A stretch of 64,000 bases of DNA from Streptomyces sp. PCS3-D2 (GTDB lineage: Bacteria; Actinomycetota; Actinomycetes; Streptomycetales; Streptomycetaceae), in assembly GCF_000612545.2 (NCBI RefSeq), contig NZ_CP097800.1, forward strand, positions 4,526,501-4,590,500. The letters are read 5' to 3'. Made by a program: the position numbers and the translations under genes. The notes beneath the pieces are model-generated. The model did not search any database. It had not been told where the DNA came from and worked only from the letters and a program-made list of their open reading frames with translations. Below are positions 41,067-49,682 of this stretch, piece after piece. The first letter of the stretch is position 1. Every line of letters begins with the position of its first letter.

Positions 41067-42670
41067 CCGACCGCCTCATCGGAGACCGCTACCAGCTGGC
41101 GAGCGTCCTTGGACAGGGCGGCATGGGCCAGGTGTGGACGGCCTACGACCGGCGCCTGGACCGGCGGGTCGCCGTCAAGCTGCTGCGCCCCGACAAGGTC
41201 GCCGGCCCGGGCACGGTCGCCGAGGAGCTGCGCCGCCGCTTCGTGCGCGAGTGCCGGGTCACGGCTCAGGTGGACCACCCGGGCCTGGTCACCGTCCACG
41301 ACGCGGGCAGTGACGGCGACGAGCTGTTCCTCGTCATGGGCTACGTCGAGGGCTCCGACCTCGCCGACCACCTCGCCGCCCACAGCCCGTACCCGTGGCA
41401 GTGGGCGGTCGCGGTCGTCGCACAGCTGTGCTCGGTCCTGTCGGCCGTGCACGCCGTGCCGATCGTCCACCGCGACCTGAAGCCGCGCAACGTGATGGTC
41501 CGCCCGGACGGCACCGTCCTGGTCCTCGACCTCGGCGTGGCCTCCGTCATGGACACCGACACCACCCGCCTCACCAGTACCGGCACCCCCATCGGCAGTC
41601 CCGCGTACATGGCACCCGAGCAGGCGATGAGCGGTGCGGTGGGCCCTTACACCGACCTGTACGCGCTCGGCGTCCTCCTCTACGAACTCCTCAGCGGAAA
41701 CGTCCCCTTCGCCGGGTCCACCGCCCTGGGCGTGCTGCACCGACACCTGTACGAGGCCCCGGTGCCGGTCCGCCCGCAGCGCCCGGAGGTCCCGCAGGAG
41801 CTGGAGGCGCTCCTGATGCGTCTGCTCGCCAAGGACCCGCAGGACCGGCCGTCCTCGGCGCAGGAGGTCTACGAGGCACTCGCGCCGCTGCTCCCGATAC
41901 GCGACGGCCGCGGCGCGGCCGGCCCGCTCGACCCGACCCGGCCGTTCGTACGGCCGCAGGCACCCTGGCCGGACCGGGCCGCGGTGGTCCCGCCGCGGCC
42001 GACCGCCCCGCCGGTGTCCCCGCCGGTGTCCCCGCCGACGGGAACGCCCGTGCCGTCCGCGTCCGTGTACGCCCCGACGCCGACGCCGACGAGCACTCCC
42101 GCGCCGGTACCGGTTCCGCGGAAGCCCGACATCCCGGGCGCGGTGGACCAGGCCCGCACGCTCCTGGACCAGGGACTGCTCACACAGGCCGTCGACATCC
42201 TCGGCGGCATCCTCCCGGCGGCCGCCGCCGAGCACGGCGAGCACTCACCGGTCGTCCGCTCCCTGCGCAAGCAGTACGCGGCCACCCTGATGGACGACGG
42301 GCAATACCGCCGCGCCCTGCCCGAACTGCGGCGTCTCGCAGAGGAGTTCCCGGCCGGCGACCTCCAGTCGCTGCGGTTCCGCTACGACGCGGCCCAGTGC
42401 CTGGAGCAGCTCGGGGAGCCGGCCGCCGCCCTGGCGGAGTACCGCGCGCTGCTCCCGTACTTCGAGAACCGCTACGCCAACCCGGACCAGACCCTGCCGC
42501 TGGAGATCCGCCGCCGGATCGCGCACCTGCTGCTCTCCCTCGGCGACCGCCCGGCGGCCCACGACACCCTGGCCCGGCTGCTGTTCGACGCGGAACGCCT
42601 GCACGGACCGGCCCACCCCTTCCCGTCGGAGATACGCCGCACCCTCCAGTGGCTCAGCCAGGTCCGCTGA
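41063..42670 (+). CDS. Soluble Hanks-type Ser/Thr protein kinase with TPR-like C-terminus
   Basis: The 535-residue protein has a complete kinase domain (about 1-270): Gly loop LGQGGMGQVW, VAVKLL with the ATP-binding Lys at residue 39, catalytic HRDLKPRN with Asp 138, DLG in place of DFG, and MAPEQ in the activation segment. A Pro-rich linker (about 275-350) leads to a helical C-terminal part with TPR-like repeats (LDQGLLTQAVDIL, EQLGEPAAALAEYRALL). It has no membrane helix, unlike PknB, so membrane targeting may come from the coupled 3-TM protein. The GTG start overlaps the upstream stop. Confidence 0.9.
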   Translation: MTDRLIGDRYQLASVLGQGGMGQVWTAYDRRLDRRVAVKLLRPDKVAGPGTVAEELRRRFVRECRVTAQVDHPGLVTVHDAGSDGDELFLVMGYVEGSDLADHLAAHSPYPWQWAVAVVAQLCSVLSAVHAVPIVHRDLKPRNVMVRPDGTVLVLDLGVASVMDTDTTRLTSTGTPIGSPAYMAPEQAMSGAVGPYTDLYALGVLLYELLSGNVPFAGSTALGVLHRHLYEAPVPVRPQRPEVPQELEALLMRLLAKDPQDRPSSAQEVYEALAPLLPIRDGRGAAGPLDPTRPFVRPQAPWPDRAAVVPPRPTAPPVSPPVSPPTGTPVPSASVYAPTPTPTSTPAPVPVPRKPDIPGAVDQARTLLDQGLLTQAVDILGGILPAAAAEHGEHSPVVRSLRKQYAATLMDDGQYRRALPELRRLAEEFPAGDLQSLRFRYDAAQCLEQLGEPAAALAEYRALLPYFENRYANPDQTLPLEIRRRIAHLLLSLGDRPAAHDTLARLLFDAERLHGPAHPFPSEIRRTLQWLSQVR

Positions 42671-42712
42671 CGTCCGGTCCGCCGGCAGGATCGGTCACGC
42701 CGGCATGACCGG

Positions 42713-45064
42713 TCAGGCCGCCCGACGGACGCGCCGGGTCCGCAGGGCGGTGGCGGCCAGCAACGCCAGTGCCGCCGCCGCGACCGACAGGCCGGGGAGC
42801 AAACCGGGAGGCCGGAAGGAGCAGGCGACCTGTGCGGTGCCGGGGGTGAGGGGGACGGCGACCAGGCCCAGGTGTGCCGAAGCGGGCCGGTCGTTGCAGG
42901 TCCAGCCGGCGATCGCGGGGACGGAGAGGACCGCAGTGCCCGTGCTGCCCGCGGGCAGATCGGCCCGGATGCCGAAGGAGCCGACCCGCACCGAGGTCGC
43001 GGCCGTGGCGCGCAGGGCGGCCACCGCCGCGTCGAGGCGGATGCGGTCCAGGCAGGACAGGGCCCACCCCGGCGGAGGGGCGGCGTCGAAGACGAGCGCC
43101 GAGGAGGCGCCACGGGAGACGCCCATCGGCTGCAGGGCCGCGCGGTTGCGGGGGGCGTCGCCCCGCAGGCGGAAGGCCGGGCCGTCGGCGAGGCGGGCCG
43201 TCGCGTTGTACTCCGGCGCCCACAGGTAGGCCTCGGTACCCGCACGGCACACCCCGGGTGCGAGCGGGTCCTCGTACACGCGGGCGCCGAGCAGCAGTTC
43301 CTGGTTGGCGAAGGGCGAGTCGCCGTAGGCGAGGGGTGCGCCGGGCGGGCGGGTCGTCACCAGCGGGGGCACCTCGGCGCGCAGCACCGAGCCGTCCGGC
43401 CGCAGGCGGGCGCCGACCGCGAAGACGGCGTCGGTGACGGGGTTGTCGATGCTTTGGACGTTGCGGCCGCGCGAGGTCCAGCCGGCGCCGAGCGCCGCCA
43501 TCGTCCGGGTGAACACGGCGGGGGTGTGGCTGCTGTAGTAGGAGCCGCCCTCCCCGCCGAGCAGCAGCGGGTCGTTGCCCGACAGGGCGGGCCGGCTCGG
43601 GTCGGTGCGGTACGCGGGCCAGCCCTCGGCGGCCGCGAGGGCCCGGGCGCGCGCGGTGTGGCCCTGCCCCCAGGACGGGTAGTCGTCGAGGGCGGCCAGT
43701 TTGCCCCGGTGGCCGAAGGCGGTGGTCGCCGCCGCCTGCGCGAGCAGCACCAGGGCCAGCAGCGCGGCCGCCGGGAGCGCCAGGCGGCGGTGGCCCAGCG
43801 CCCACCAGGCGGCGCCGGCAGCTGCCAGACCGGCGGTGAACAGCGCGTACCCCCAGGGCGTGGTCAGCGTGCTGTGGCCGGCCCACAGCGCGGCGGCCGC
43901 CAGCAGGCCCGTGCCCGCGGTCAGCGCGGGCGCCTGCGGCAGGCCGCCCTCCAGTGCGGTCCATGCGGCGATGACGGCGATCCCGGCCAGGACGAAGGTC
44001 TGCCGGTACGGGCTGCCGTTCGGGGTGGCGAACAGGTGCCAGGCCAGGTGGGTCGGCGCCCACTGGAGGGAGAGCGCCACGGCCGCCGTCAACCCCGTCC
44101 ACCACAGCCGGCCGCGCAGTGGGACCGAACGGTGGAAGGGCAGCGCGGCGACCAACAGCAGGGTGCCGCCGGCGACGAACACGGCGGGGGAGGAGAAGGA
44201 GTACGTACCCGGCAGCAGCCGTGCGAAGAGGTCCGCCCAGGGCACCGGCCGGAACTCCCGGGCCCATCCCGGGTGGGCCCGGCCCGAGCTGAGGAACAAC
44301 GGCAGCAGCACCGGCGCCGTCAGCCCGATGCCCAGCAGGGTCAGCGCGGCCGCCCGGGCGATCACCGCGATCCGGGTCCGCAAGCCCTCCCGGGTCAGCA
44401 CCACCCGTACCAGCAGGACCAGCGCGGCGCCGAGGGTGGCCATGTAGGCGGTGTAGAAGTTCGCCGTCCAGCACACGGCGACGACCAGCGGGGTGAGCAG
44501 CACCCGCCGCCCGCGCAGGGCCCATTCACCGGTCAGGCACAGCAGGGGGAAGGCGATCAGCCCGTCCAGCCACATCGGGTTGTAGGAGGCTTCGATCACC
44601 GACCAACCGCACAGTGCGTACGAGGCCCCGAGCAGTCCGGCCGCCCACCACGGCCCCCGGTGGAGGGTGCGCAGCAGCCAGGCCATGGCCGCCGCCGCGG
44701 TCACCGTCTTGAGCACGGTGACGACGTACACGGCCAGGTCGATGTCGGCGCGCGGGAAGAGGGCGACGAGGACGGAGAGCGGGCTGGCCAGGTAGGTGCC
44801 GAGGTCGGGCAGGAAGCTCGTGCCGTATCCGGACTGCCAGTTGAACAGCAGCCCGCCCTGCGCACGGCCGTGCAGGAGGTCCCACAGGTGCGCGTGGAAG
44901 GGTACGAACTGATTGCCGAGGTCGTTGACGCTGCGGTGGCGCGATCCGTAGGGGAAGACCCGGGCGGCGGCGTCCCCGGCGCACACGGCCACCGCCGTGA
45001 GCAGGGCGGCGAGCGCCGAGCCGGACAGACTGCGGCGGCGCGGCGAGCGGTGCGGTGTCCACAT
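42713..45064 (-). CDS. YfhO-like multi-pass membrane protein
   Basis: The 783-residue protein has about 12 hydrophobic helices in its first 480 residues, then a large outside domain, and a final C-terminal helix followed by RTRRVRRAA. Landmarks of the bacterial YfhO/GT-C-like group are FHAHLWDLLHGRAQGGLLFNW, QSGYGTSFLPDLGTYLASP and ASYNPMWLDGLIAFPLL. Family members are linked to glycosylation of lipoteichoic or other wall polymers in Gram-positive bacteria; the role here is inferred from the family only. ATG 45064 has a weak AGGG site. It is convergent with the kinase gene. Confidence 0.78.
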   Translation of the reverse strand: MWTPHRSPRRRSLSGSALAALLTAVAVCAGDAAARVFPYGSRHRSVNDLGNQFVPFHAHLWDLLHGRAQGGLLFNWQSGYGTSFLPDLGTYLASPLSVLVALFPRADIDLAVYVVTVLKTVTAAAAMAWLLRTLHRGPWWAAGLLGASYALCGWSVIEASYNPMWLDGLIAFPLLCLTGEWALRGRRVLLTPLVVAVCWTANFYTAYMATLGAALVLLVRVVLTREGLRTRIAVIARAAALTLLGIGLTAPVLLPLFLSSGRAHPGWAREFRPVPWADLFARLLPGTYSFSSPAVFVAGGTLLLVAALPFHRSVPLRGRLWWTGLTAAVALSLQWAPTHLAWHLFATPNGSPYRQTFVLAGIAVIAAWTALEGGLPQAPALTAGTGLLAAAALWAGHSTLTTPWGYALFTAGLAAAGAAWWALGHRRLALPAAALLALVLLAQAAATTAFGHRGKLAALDDYPSWGQGHTARARALAAAEGWPAYRTDPSRPALSGNDPLLLGGEGGSYYSSHTPAVFTRTMAALGAGWTSRGRNVQSIDNPVTDAVFAVGARLRPDGSVLRAEVPPLVTTRPPGAPLAYGDSPFANQELLLGARVYEDPLAPGVCRAGTEAYLWAPEYNATARLADGPAFRLRGDAPRNRAALQPMGVSRGASSALVFDAAPPPGWALSCLDRIRLDAAVAALRATAATSVRVGSFGIRADLPAGSTGTAVLSVPAIAGWTCNDRPASAHLGLVAVPLTPGTAQVACSFRPPGLLPGLSVAAAALALLAATALRTRRVRRAA

Positions 45065-45168
45065 GGTGGGCCGACCCTGGCAGCACCGGAGGACGCGGGG
45101 ATGGCCACCAAGTGGCTGCGACACGAACAGACACGTACCCCGGACACCCCGCGAATCGTTGGTTGAAC

Positions 45169-45186
45169 GGGTGGCCCGGGCCACCC
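45169..45186. promoter_or_regulatory. 18-bp perfect palindrome in the lipoprotein promoter region
   Basis: GGGTGGCCCGGGCCACCC is fully self-complementary and lies directly after a TTGAAC -35-like hexamer (45163-45168) and before a CATACC/TTACTG stretch. That places it in the likely promoter spacer of the SurA-like lipoprotein gene and about 105 bases upstream of the divergent YfhO-like gene. It is a candidate operator. Confidence 0.5.
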
Positions 45187-45257
45187 TTACTGCATACCAT
45201 CGATCACCGCACGGCCCTTGTGCATGGACGCACAATCTCCCGGCCCTGGAGGCTCCT

Positions 45258-45878
45258 TTGCACCGTCGCACTGCGCTCTCCGTCTCCGCCGCCCTGCTCG
45301 CGGCGGCGCCCCTGCTGTCCGCCTGCTCGGGCGAGACCCGGCCCGGCACCGCGGCCGTCGTCGGCGGTGAACGGATCACCACCTCCGCGCTCCAGGCTCA
45401 GGTGGGCGACGTGCGCGCCGCCCAGAACCGGTCCGAGCAGGCCGCCACACTGATCGCCAACACCCCGCAGCTGGAGCGGATCAAGCTCGGCAAGATGATC
45501 CAGCTGCGGGTGCTGGAGCGGGCGGCGAAGGATGCGGGCATCTCGGTCACGACCAAGGAGGTCGAGGACGCCCGCACGGCCCAGGAGGGCGACAGGGGCG
45601 CGGCGGCGCTGGAACAGCTGGCCCTGCAGGCCCGTGTCCCGCTGGCGCCCGGGCAGATCGACGAGGACCTGCGCTTCCGGCTGCTGCTCGACAAGCTGAG
45701 CGAGCGCTTCGGCGAGGAGAGGATCATCGAGCCGCTCACCCGGGCCGCGGAGGCCCTCCACATCGAGGTGAACCCACGCTACGGGGCCTGGGACGCCAAG
45801 CAGGTCGGCCTCGGCCCGGCGGACACGGCGTGGATCACCCAGCGGACCCGGCCCGAGCAGGAACCCGCCGGAGCCTGA
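45258..45878 (+). CDS. SurA-N-like lipoprotein
   Basis: The 206-residue protein starts at TTG 45258, the codon that follows GGAGG at the right distance. It has a lipoprotein signal peptide with lipobox LLSAC and the lipidated Cys at residue 23. The mature part resembles the helical N-terminal chaperone domain of SurA/PrsA-type proteins (AAVVGGERITTSALQAQV, then a helix-rich region) but has no parvulin isomerase domain. It is probably anchored outside the membrane and may help fold exported proteins. mazG follows 28 bases downstream and is likely cotranscribed. Confidence 0.82.
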   Translation: MHRRTALSVSAALLAAAPLLSACSGETRPGTAAVVGGERITTSALQAQVGDVRAAQNRSEQAATLIANTPQLERIKLGKMIQLRVLERAAKDAGISVTTKEVEDARTAQEGDRGAAALEQLALQARVPLAPGQIDEDLRFRLLLDKLSERFGEERIIEPLTRAAEALHIEVNPRYGAWDAKQVGLGPADTAWITQRTRPEQEPAGA

Positions 45879-45906
45879 CCCCTCCCGGCGGAGGTAGGTT
45901 CGGAGG

Positions 45907-46947
45907 GTGACCGACCACTCCCAGCCCACCGCCGCCGAGCCCACCGGCCGTATCGTCCTGCTGACCACCAGCCACCGGGTCGCCCCCGGGGTGCTGTCCT
46001 GGCCGGCGTGGCAGACCCTGCACGCCGCCGACCGGGTGCTGTGCGCCGACCCCGGCCACCCGCAGCTGCCCTACCTGCGGGAGGCGGGCGTCGAGGTCGA
46101 GCACGCGGCCGCGGATGCGCACGAGCTGGTGGCGGCCTGCGCGGGCGGTCGTACGGTGGTGGTGCTCCCGAGCGGCGAGGGCGACCAGCGGCTCACCGAC
46201 GGCCTGGCCCGGCTGGCCGGCTCCGGCCGGGTCTCCATGCCCGACCTGGAACTGCTGCCCGGCTCCTACGACCTGCCGGGCGCGCGCCTGCTCGACCTGG
46301 TCCAGGTGATGGACCGGGTCCGTCGGGAATGCCCGTGGACCTCCCGACAGACGCACCGGGGCCTGGCCAAGTACGCGATCGAGGAGGCGTACGAACTCGT
46401 CGAGGCGATCGAGGACGGGGACCGGGAGGAGCTGCGCGAGGAGCTCGGCGACGTCCTGCTCCAGGTGGTCTTCCACGCCCGGATCGCCGAGGAGGGTGTT
46501 CCGGCGGGTGAGGCCGGCGATGACGGCGAGGCCGGCGGGGAGGGCCTGGGGGCCTTCTCCATCGACGACGTGGCCGGCTCCCTGGTGCAGAAGCTGATCC
46601 ACCGCCATCCGCACGTCTTCGGCGACGCGGAGGCCGAGACCCCGGAGGACGTCCACGCGCACTGGCAGCGCACCAAGGCGGTGGAGAAGCAGCGGGAGTC
46701 GGTCACCGACGGGATCCCGGTGGGCCAGCCGGGTCTGGCGCTCGCGGCCAAACTCGCGGGCAGGGCCCGTACCGGCGGCGTGGCGGTGGAGCTGCCCCGC
46801 GGCGAGGGCATCGGCTACGAACTGCTGCAACTGGCCGCGCGCGCCGAGGCGGAGGGCGTCGACCCCGAGACCGCGCTGCGGGCGGCGGCCCGCGTCTACC
46901 GGGACGCGATCCGAGCTGCCGAGGGCCTCGGAGTCCCCGCGCGGTAG
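45907..46947 (+). CDS. mazG: Nucleoside triphosphate pyrophosphohydrolase MazG, with extra N-terminal domain
   Basis: The 346-residue protein has a MazG domain from about residue 130 (RRECPWTSRQTHRGLAKY, then EEAYELVEAIEDGDREELREELGD with the metal-binding EExxE/ExxD pattern, then KLIHRHPHVFGD). MazG hydrolyses abnormal NTPs to NMPs. The first about 125 residues resemble a reduced tetrapyrrole-methylase-like (YabN-type) domain, without an obvious SAM motif. GTG 45907 is preceded by GGAGG elements. It is 28 bases downstream of the lipoprotein gene. Confidence 0.9.
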   Translation: MTDHSQPTAAEPTGRIVLLTTSHRVAPGVLSWPAWQTLHAADRVLCADPGHPQLPYLREAGVEVEHAAADAHELVAACAGGRTVVVLPSGEGDQRLTDGLARLAGSGRVSMPDLELLPGSYDLPGARLLDLVQVMDRVRRECPWTSRQTHRGLAKYAIEEAYELVEAIEDGDREELREELGDVLLQVVFHARIAEEGVPAGEAGDDGEAGGEGLGAFSIDDVAGSLVQKLIHRHPHVFGDAEAETPEDVHAHWQRTKAVEKQRESVTDGIPVGQPGLALAAKLAGRARTGGVAVELPRGEGIGYELLQLAARAEAEGVDPETALRAAARVYRDAIRAAEGLGVPAR

Positions 46948-46959
46948 CCGCCGGGCCCC

Positions 46960-48171
46960 TCAGTTCTCCTTCGGGGCGCGGGCCGACGGGTCGTGCCAGT
47001 GCGGTGCCGGGCGGTCGAGGAACCATTCGCCGAAGCCCAGCGGGCGGCCCCGGGGCCCGCTGCCGGTGGCCGCGGCCGGTACGCCGTCGTGGAAGACGCG
47101 GGCGGGGCGGGCACCGAGCTCCGCCAGGACCCGCGCGGTCTGGTCGACGAACCGCGGCGGCCCGCTGAGGTAGACGTCCTGGTCGGGCCACAGGCCCCGG
47201 TTGCTCAGCGCCGTCGCGAGCCGGCCGGTGGCCTCGTTGCGGTGCCGGCCGGGCGCGGGCGTGATGTAGGTGACGTCGAGCCAGCCGCACGAGCTGCCGT
47301 ACCGGTCGATGAGCGGCCGGTCGTAGAGGTGTGCGCCGTCCCGGGCCACCACGAAGAGCCGCACGTCCTGATGGGGAGGCCGGTCCGCGAGCTCCTCCAG
47401 CATGGCCCGGATCGGCGCCCAGCCGGTGCCGGCGGCGATCAGGCTGACCGGGCGGTCCGCGCGGCGGAAGGTCAGCCGGCCGCCGGCGGCGCCGAGCTTC
47501 AGGACGTCGCCGGGCCGTGTCTCGCGGACCAGGGCGGTGCTGAGCCGCCCGCGGTCGATCCGGCTGACGTGCAGGTCCACGGTGCCGTCCGGGCGGGGGG
47601 CGTTGCCGATGGAGTAGGTGCGCCAGGTCCGGGGCACCCGCTCGCTGCTCACGCTCGTGTACTGGCCGGGCAGGTAGGGGAAGGGAGCGTGCGGCCTGAG
47701 GGTCAGCACGCCGATGTCCTGACCGTACCGGAGGTGGCGCACGACCTCGGCGTCCCACCACGGCGGGTCCTCGCTCGCGTCGGCCCCGGCGAGCATGGCG
47801 TCGGCGATCAGTTGGTAGGCCTCGGTCCAGGCCTTCTCCGCCTGCGGGGTCCAGGCGTCGCCGGAGGTCTCGGCGAGTGCGGCGAGCAGGCTGGAGCCCA
47901 CGACCGCGTAGTGCTCGGGGCGGACCAGGAACTTGCGGTGGTCGCGTCCCAGGTCGTGCAGGTAGGGGCCGAGGGCCTCGTCGTCCAGACGGGAGACGAC
48001 GTGGGTGAGTGCGGCGAAGAGCCGGTCCCGCTGGCGTTCCATGTCGTCGGAGGAGAGCGGGAAGAGCTCGCGGACTCCGGGGTTGTGCCAGAAGAGGTGT
48101 GAGTAGAAGAACTTGACCGCGTGCTCGGCCCGTCTCTCCACCACCGCGAAACTGCTTTTCAAGATCCTCAC
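46960..48171 (-). CDS. Flavohemoprotein-like globin-reductase
   Basis: The 403-residue protein has a globin domain (about 1-135; FFYSHLFWHNPGVRELFP, proximal His at about residue 78 in DHRKF) followed by an FAD domain (RTYSIGN at 184-190) and an NAD(P)H-binding domain (AAGTGWAPIRAM from about 246). This is the flavohaemoglobin layout, which detoxifies nitric oxide or acts as an NAD(P)H-dependent reductase. Start choice is uncertain: GTG 48171 is used, with GTG 48177 and TTG 48162 as alternatives. It is divergent from a P450 gene. It could supply electrons to a haem partner, but nitric oxide dioxygenase is the default function. Confidence 0.82.
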   Translation of the reverse strand: MRILKSSFAVVERRAEHAVKFFYSHLFWHNPGVRELFPLSSDDMERQRDRLFAALTHVVSRLDDEALGPYLHDLGRDHRKFLVRPEHYAVVGSSLLAALAETSGDAWTPQAEKAWTEAYQLIADAMLAGADASEDPPWWDAEVVRHLRYGQDIGVLTLRPHAPFPYLPGQYTSVSSERVPRTWRTYSIGNAPRPDGTVDLHVSRIDRGRLSTALVRETRPGDVLKLGAAGGRLTFRRADRPVSLIAAGTGWAPIRAMLEELADRPPHQDVRLFVVARDGAHLYDRPLIDRYGSSCGWLDVTYITPAPGRHRNEATGRLATALSNRGLWPDQDVYLSGPPRFVDQTARVLAELGARPARVFHDGVPAAATGSGPRGRPLGFGEWFLDRPAPHWHDPSARAPKEN

Positions 48172-48220
48172 ATCCACACAACCGAAAGTAGGAGTGCCGG
48201 ACCGGGCGAGGTCAAGTGTG

Positions 48221-48235
48221 GTCCGATCTGCGGAC
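48221..48235. promoter_or_regulatory. Inverted repeat between flavohemoprotein and P450 genes
   Basis: GTCCG (48221-48225) and CGGAC (48231-48235) are perfect arms with a 5-base spacer in the 145-base divergent promoter region. This is a weak operator candidate. Confidence 0.3.
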
Positions 48236-48316
48236 AGCCGCGACGAAGGAGTCATATGGGATGGCGGGTCGCGGCCCGCGCCGGACCGCCGCTGCGCGGC
48301 GGCTACTGTCGAGGAC

Positions 48317-49594
48317 ATGCACGATCAGTCGTCCACTCCCTCCGTCGGCGCGGCGCCCGAACTCTTCACGTGGGAGTTCGCGACCGACCCCTATCCGGCC
48401 TACGCGTGGCTGCGCGAGAACGCGCCGGTGCACCGCACCAAGCTCCCCAGCGGGGTCGAGGCCTGGCTGGTCACCCGGTACGCCGACGCCCGGCAGGCCC
48501 TCGCCGACCAGCGGCTCAGCAAGAATCCGGCGCACCACGCCGAGCCCGCGCACGCCAAGGGCAAGACCGGGATCCCGGGGGAGCGCAAGGCGGAGCTGAT
48601 GACGCATCTGCTGAACATCGACCCGCCGGACCACACCCGGCTGCGGCGCCTGGTGTCCAAGGCGTTCACCCCGCGCAGGGTCGCCGAGTTCACCCCGCGG
48701 GTCCAGGCGCTCACCGACCAGCTGATCGACCGGTTCGCGGGGCGGGGAGAGGCGGACCTCATCCACGAGTTCGCCTTCCCCCTCCCCATCTACGCCATCT
48801 GCGAGATGCTCGGGGTACCGCGCGAGGACCAGGACGACTTCCGCGACTGGGCCGGGATGATGATCCGCCACGGGGGCGGGCCGCGCGGCGGCGTGGCCCG
48901 GTCGGTGAAGCAGATGCGGACCTATCTCGGCGAGCTCATCCATCGCAAAAGGGATGATCTGGGCGATGACCTGATCTCCGACCTGATCCGGGCGAGCGAT
49001 CACGGCGACCACCTCACGGAGGGCGAGGCCACGGCGATGGCCTTCATCCTGCTCTTCGCCGGCTTCGAGACGACCGTGAACCTCATCGGCAACGGCATCC
49101 ACTCCCTCTTCATGAACCCCGTCCAGCGCGAGCGCCTGCAGGCCTCCCTGGCCGCCGGCGAGCGCGGGCTGCTGGCCACGGGGGTCGAGGAACTCCTGCG
49201 CTATGACGGCCCCGTGGAGCTGGCGACGTGGCGGTTCGCCACGCAGCCGCTCACCCTGGGCGGCGAGCGGATCGAGACCGGCGATCCGGTCCTGGTCGTC
49301 CTGGCGGCGGCTGACCGGGACCCCGGGCGATTCGTCGATCCGGACACCCTCGACCTCTCCCGGACCGACAACCAGCACCTCGGCTACGGCCACGGCATCC
49401 ACTACTGCCTGGGTGCGCCACTTGCCCGCCTGGAGGGGCAGACCGCCCTCGCCACCCTGCTGACGCGCCTGCCCGATCTGGAACTTGCAGTTCCACCCCA
49501 AGACCTGCGCTGGCGCGGGGGGTTGATCATGCGAGGGCTGCGTACTCTTCCCGTTCGCTTCACGACTCAAAACACTTGCGCGACATCTGATTAA
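48317..49594 (+). CDS. Cytochrome P450 (CYP107-like)
   Basis: The 425-residue P450 has all class landmarks: HTRLR helix-C region (106-110), I-helix AGFETT (248-253), K-helix ELLR (292-295) and the haem loop YGHGIHYCLG with the ligand Cys at residue 364. It resembles the bacterial CYP107 group, soluble enzymes that need ferredoxin and a reductase; neither gene is adjacent. By memory of S. coelicolor synteny, the counterpart is CYP107U1 beside the rpf genes, which was linked to sporulation and antibiotic output; this is not provable here. ATG 48317 follows GAGGAC. Confidence 0.9.
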   Translation: MHDQSSTPSVGAAPELFTWEFATDPYPAYAWLRENAPVHRTKLPSGVEAWLVTRYADARQALADQRLSKNPAHHAEPAHAKGKTGIPGERKAELMTHLLNIDPPDHTRLRRLVSKAFTPRRVAEFTPRVQALTDQLIDRFAGRGEADLIHEFAFPLPIYAICEMLGVPREDQDDFRDWAGMMIRHGGGPRGGVARSVKQMRTYLGELIHRKRDDLGDDLISDLIRASDHGDHLTEGEATAMAFILLFAGFETTVNLIGNGIHSLFMNPVQRERLQASLAAGERGLLATGVEELLRYDGPVELATWRFATQPLTLGGERIETGDPVLVVLAAADRDPGRFVDPDTLDLSRTDNQHLGYGHGIHYCLGAPLARLEGQTALATLLTRLPDLELAVPPQDLRWRGGLIMRGLRTLPVRFTTQNTCATSD

Positions 49595-49614
49595 AAGTCA
49601 GATTCGGCTTGAAC

Positions 49615-49644
49615 TTGTGACAATCGTTCGGAGGCCGCTAGGTT
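49615..49644 (+). promoter_or_regulatory. Putative vegetative promoter of the first Rpf gene
   Basis: TTGTGA (49615-49620) and TAGGTT (49639-49644) are separated by 18 bases, close to the Streptomyces HrdB consensus, about 40 bases upstream of the Rpf start. Confidence 0.6.
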
Positions 49645-49682
49645 CTGCCGTTACCCCGCTGTTATGCGAAAGGTGATCCCTC

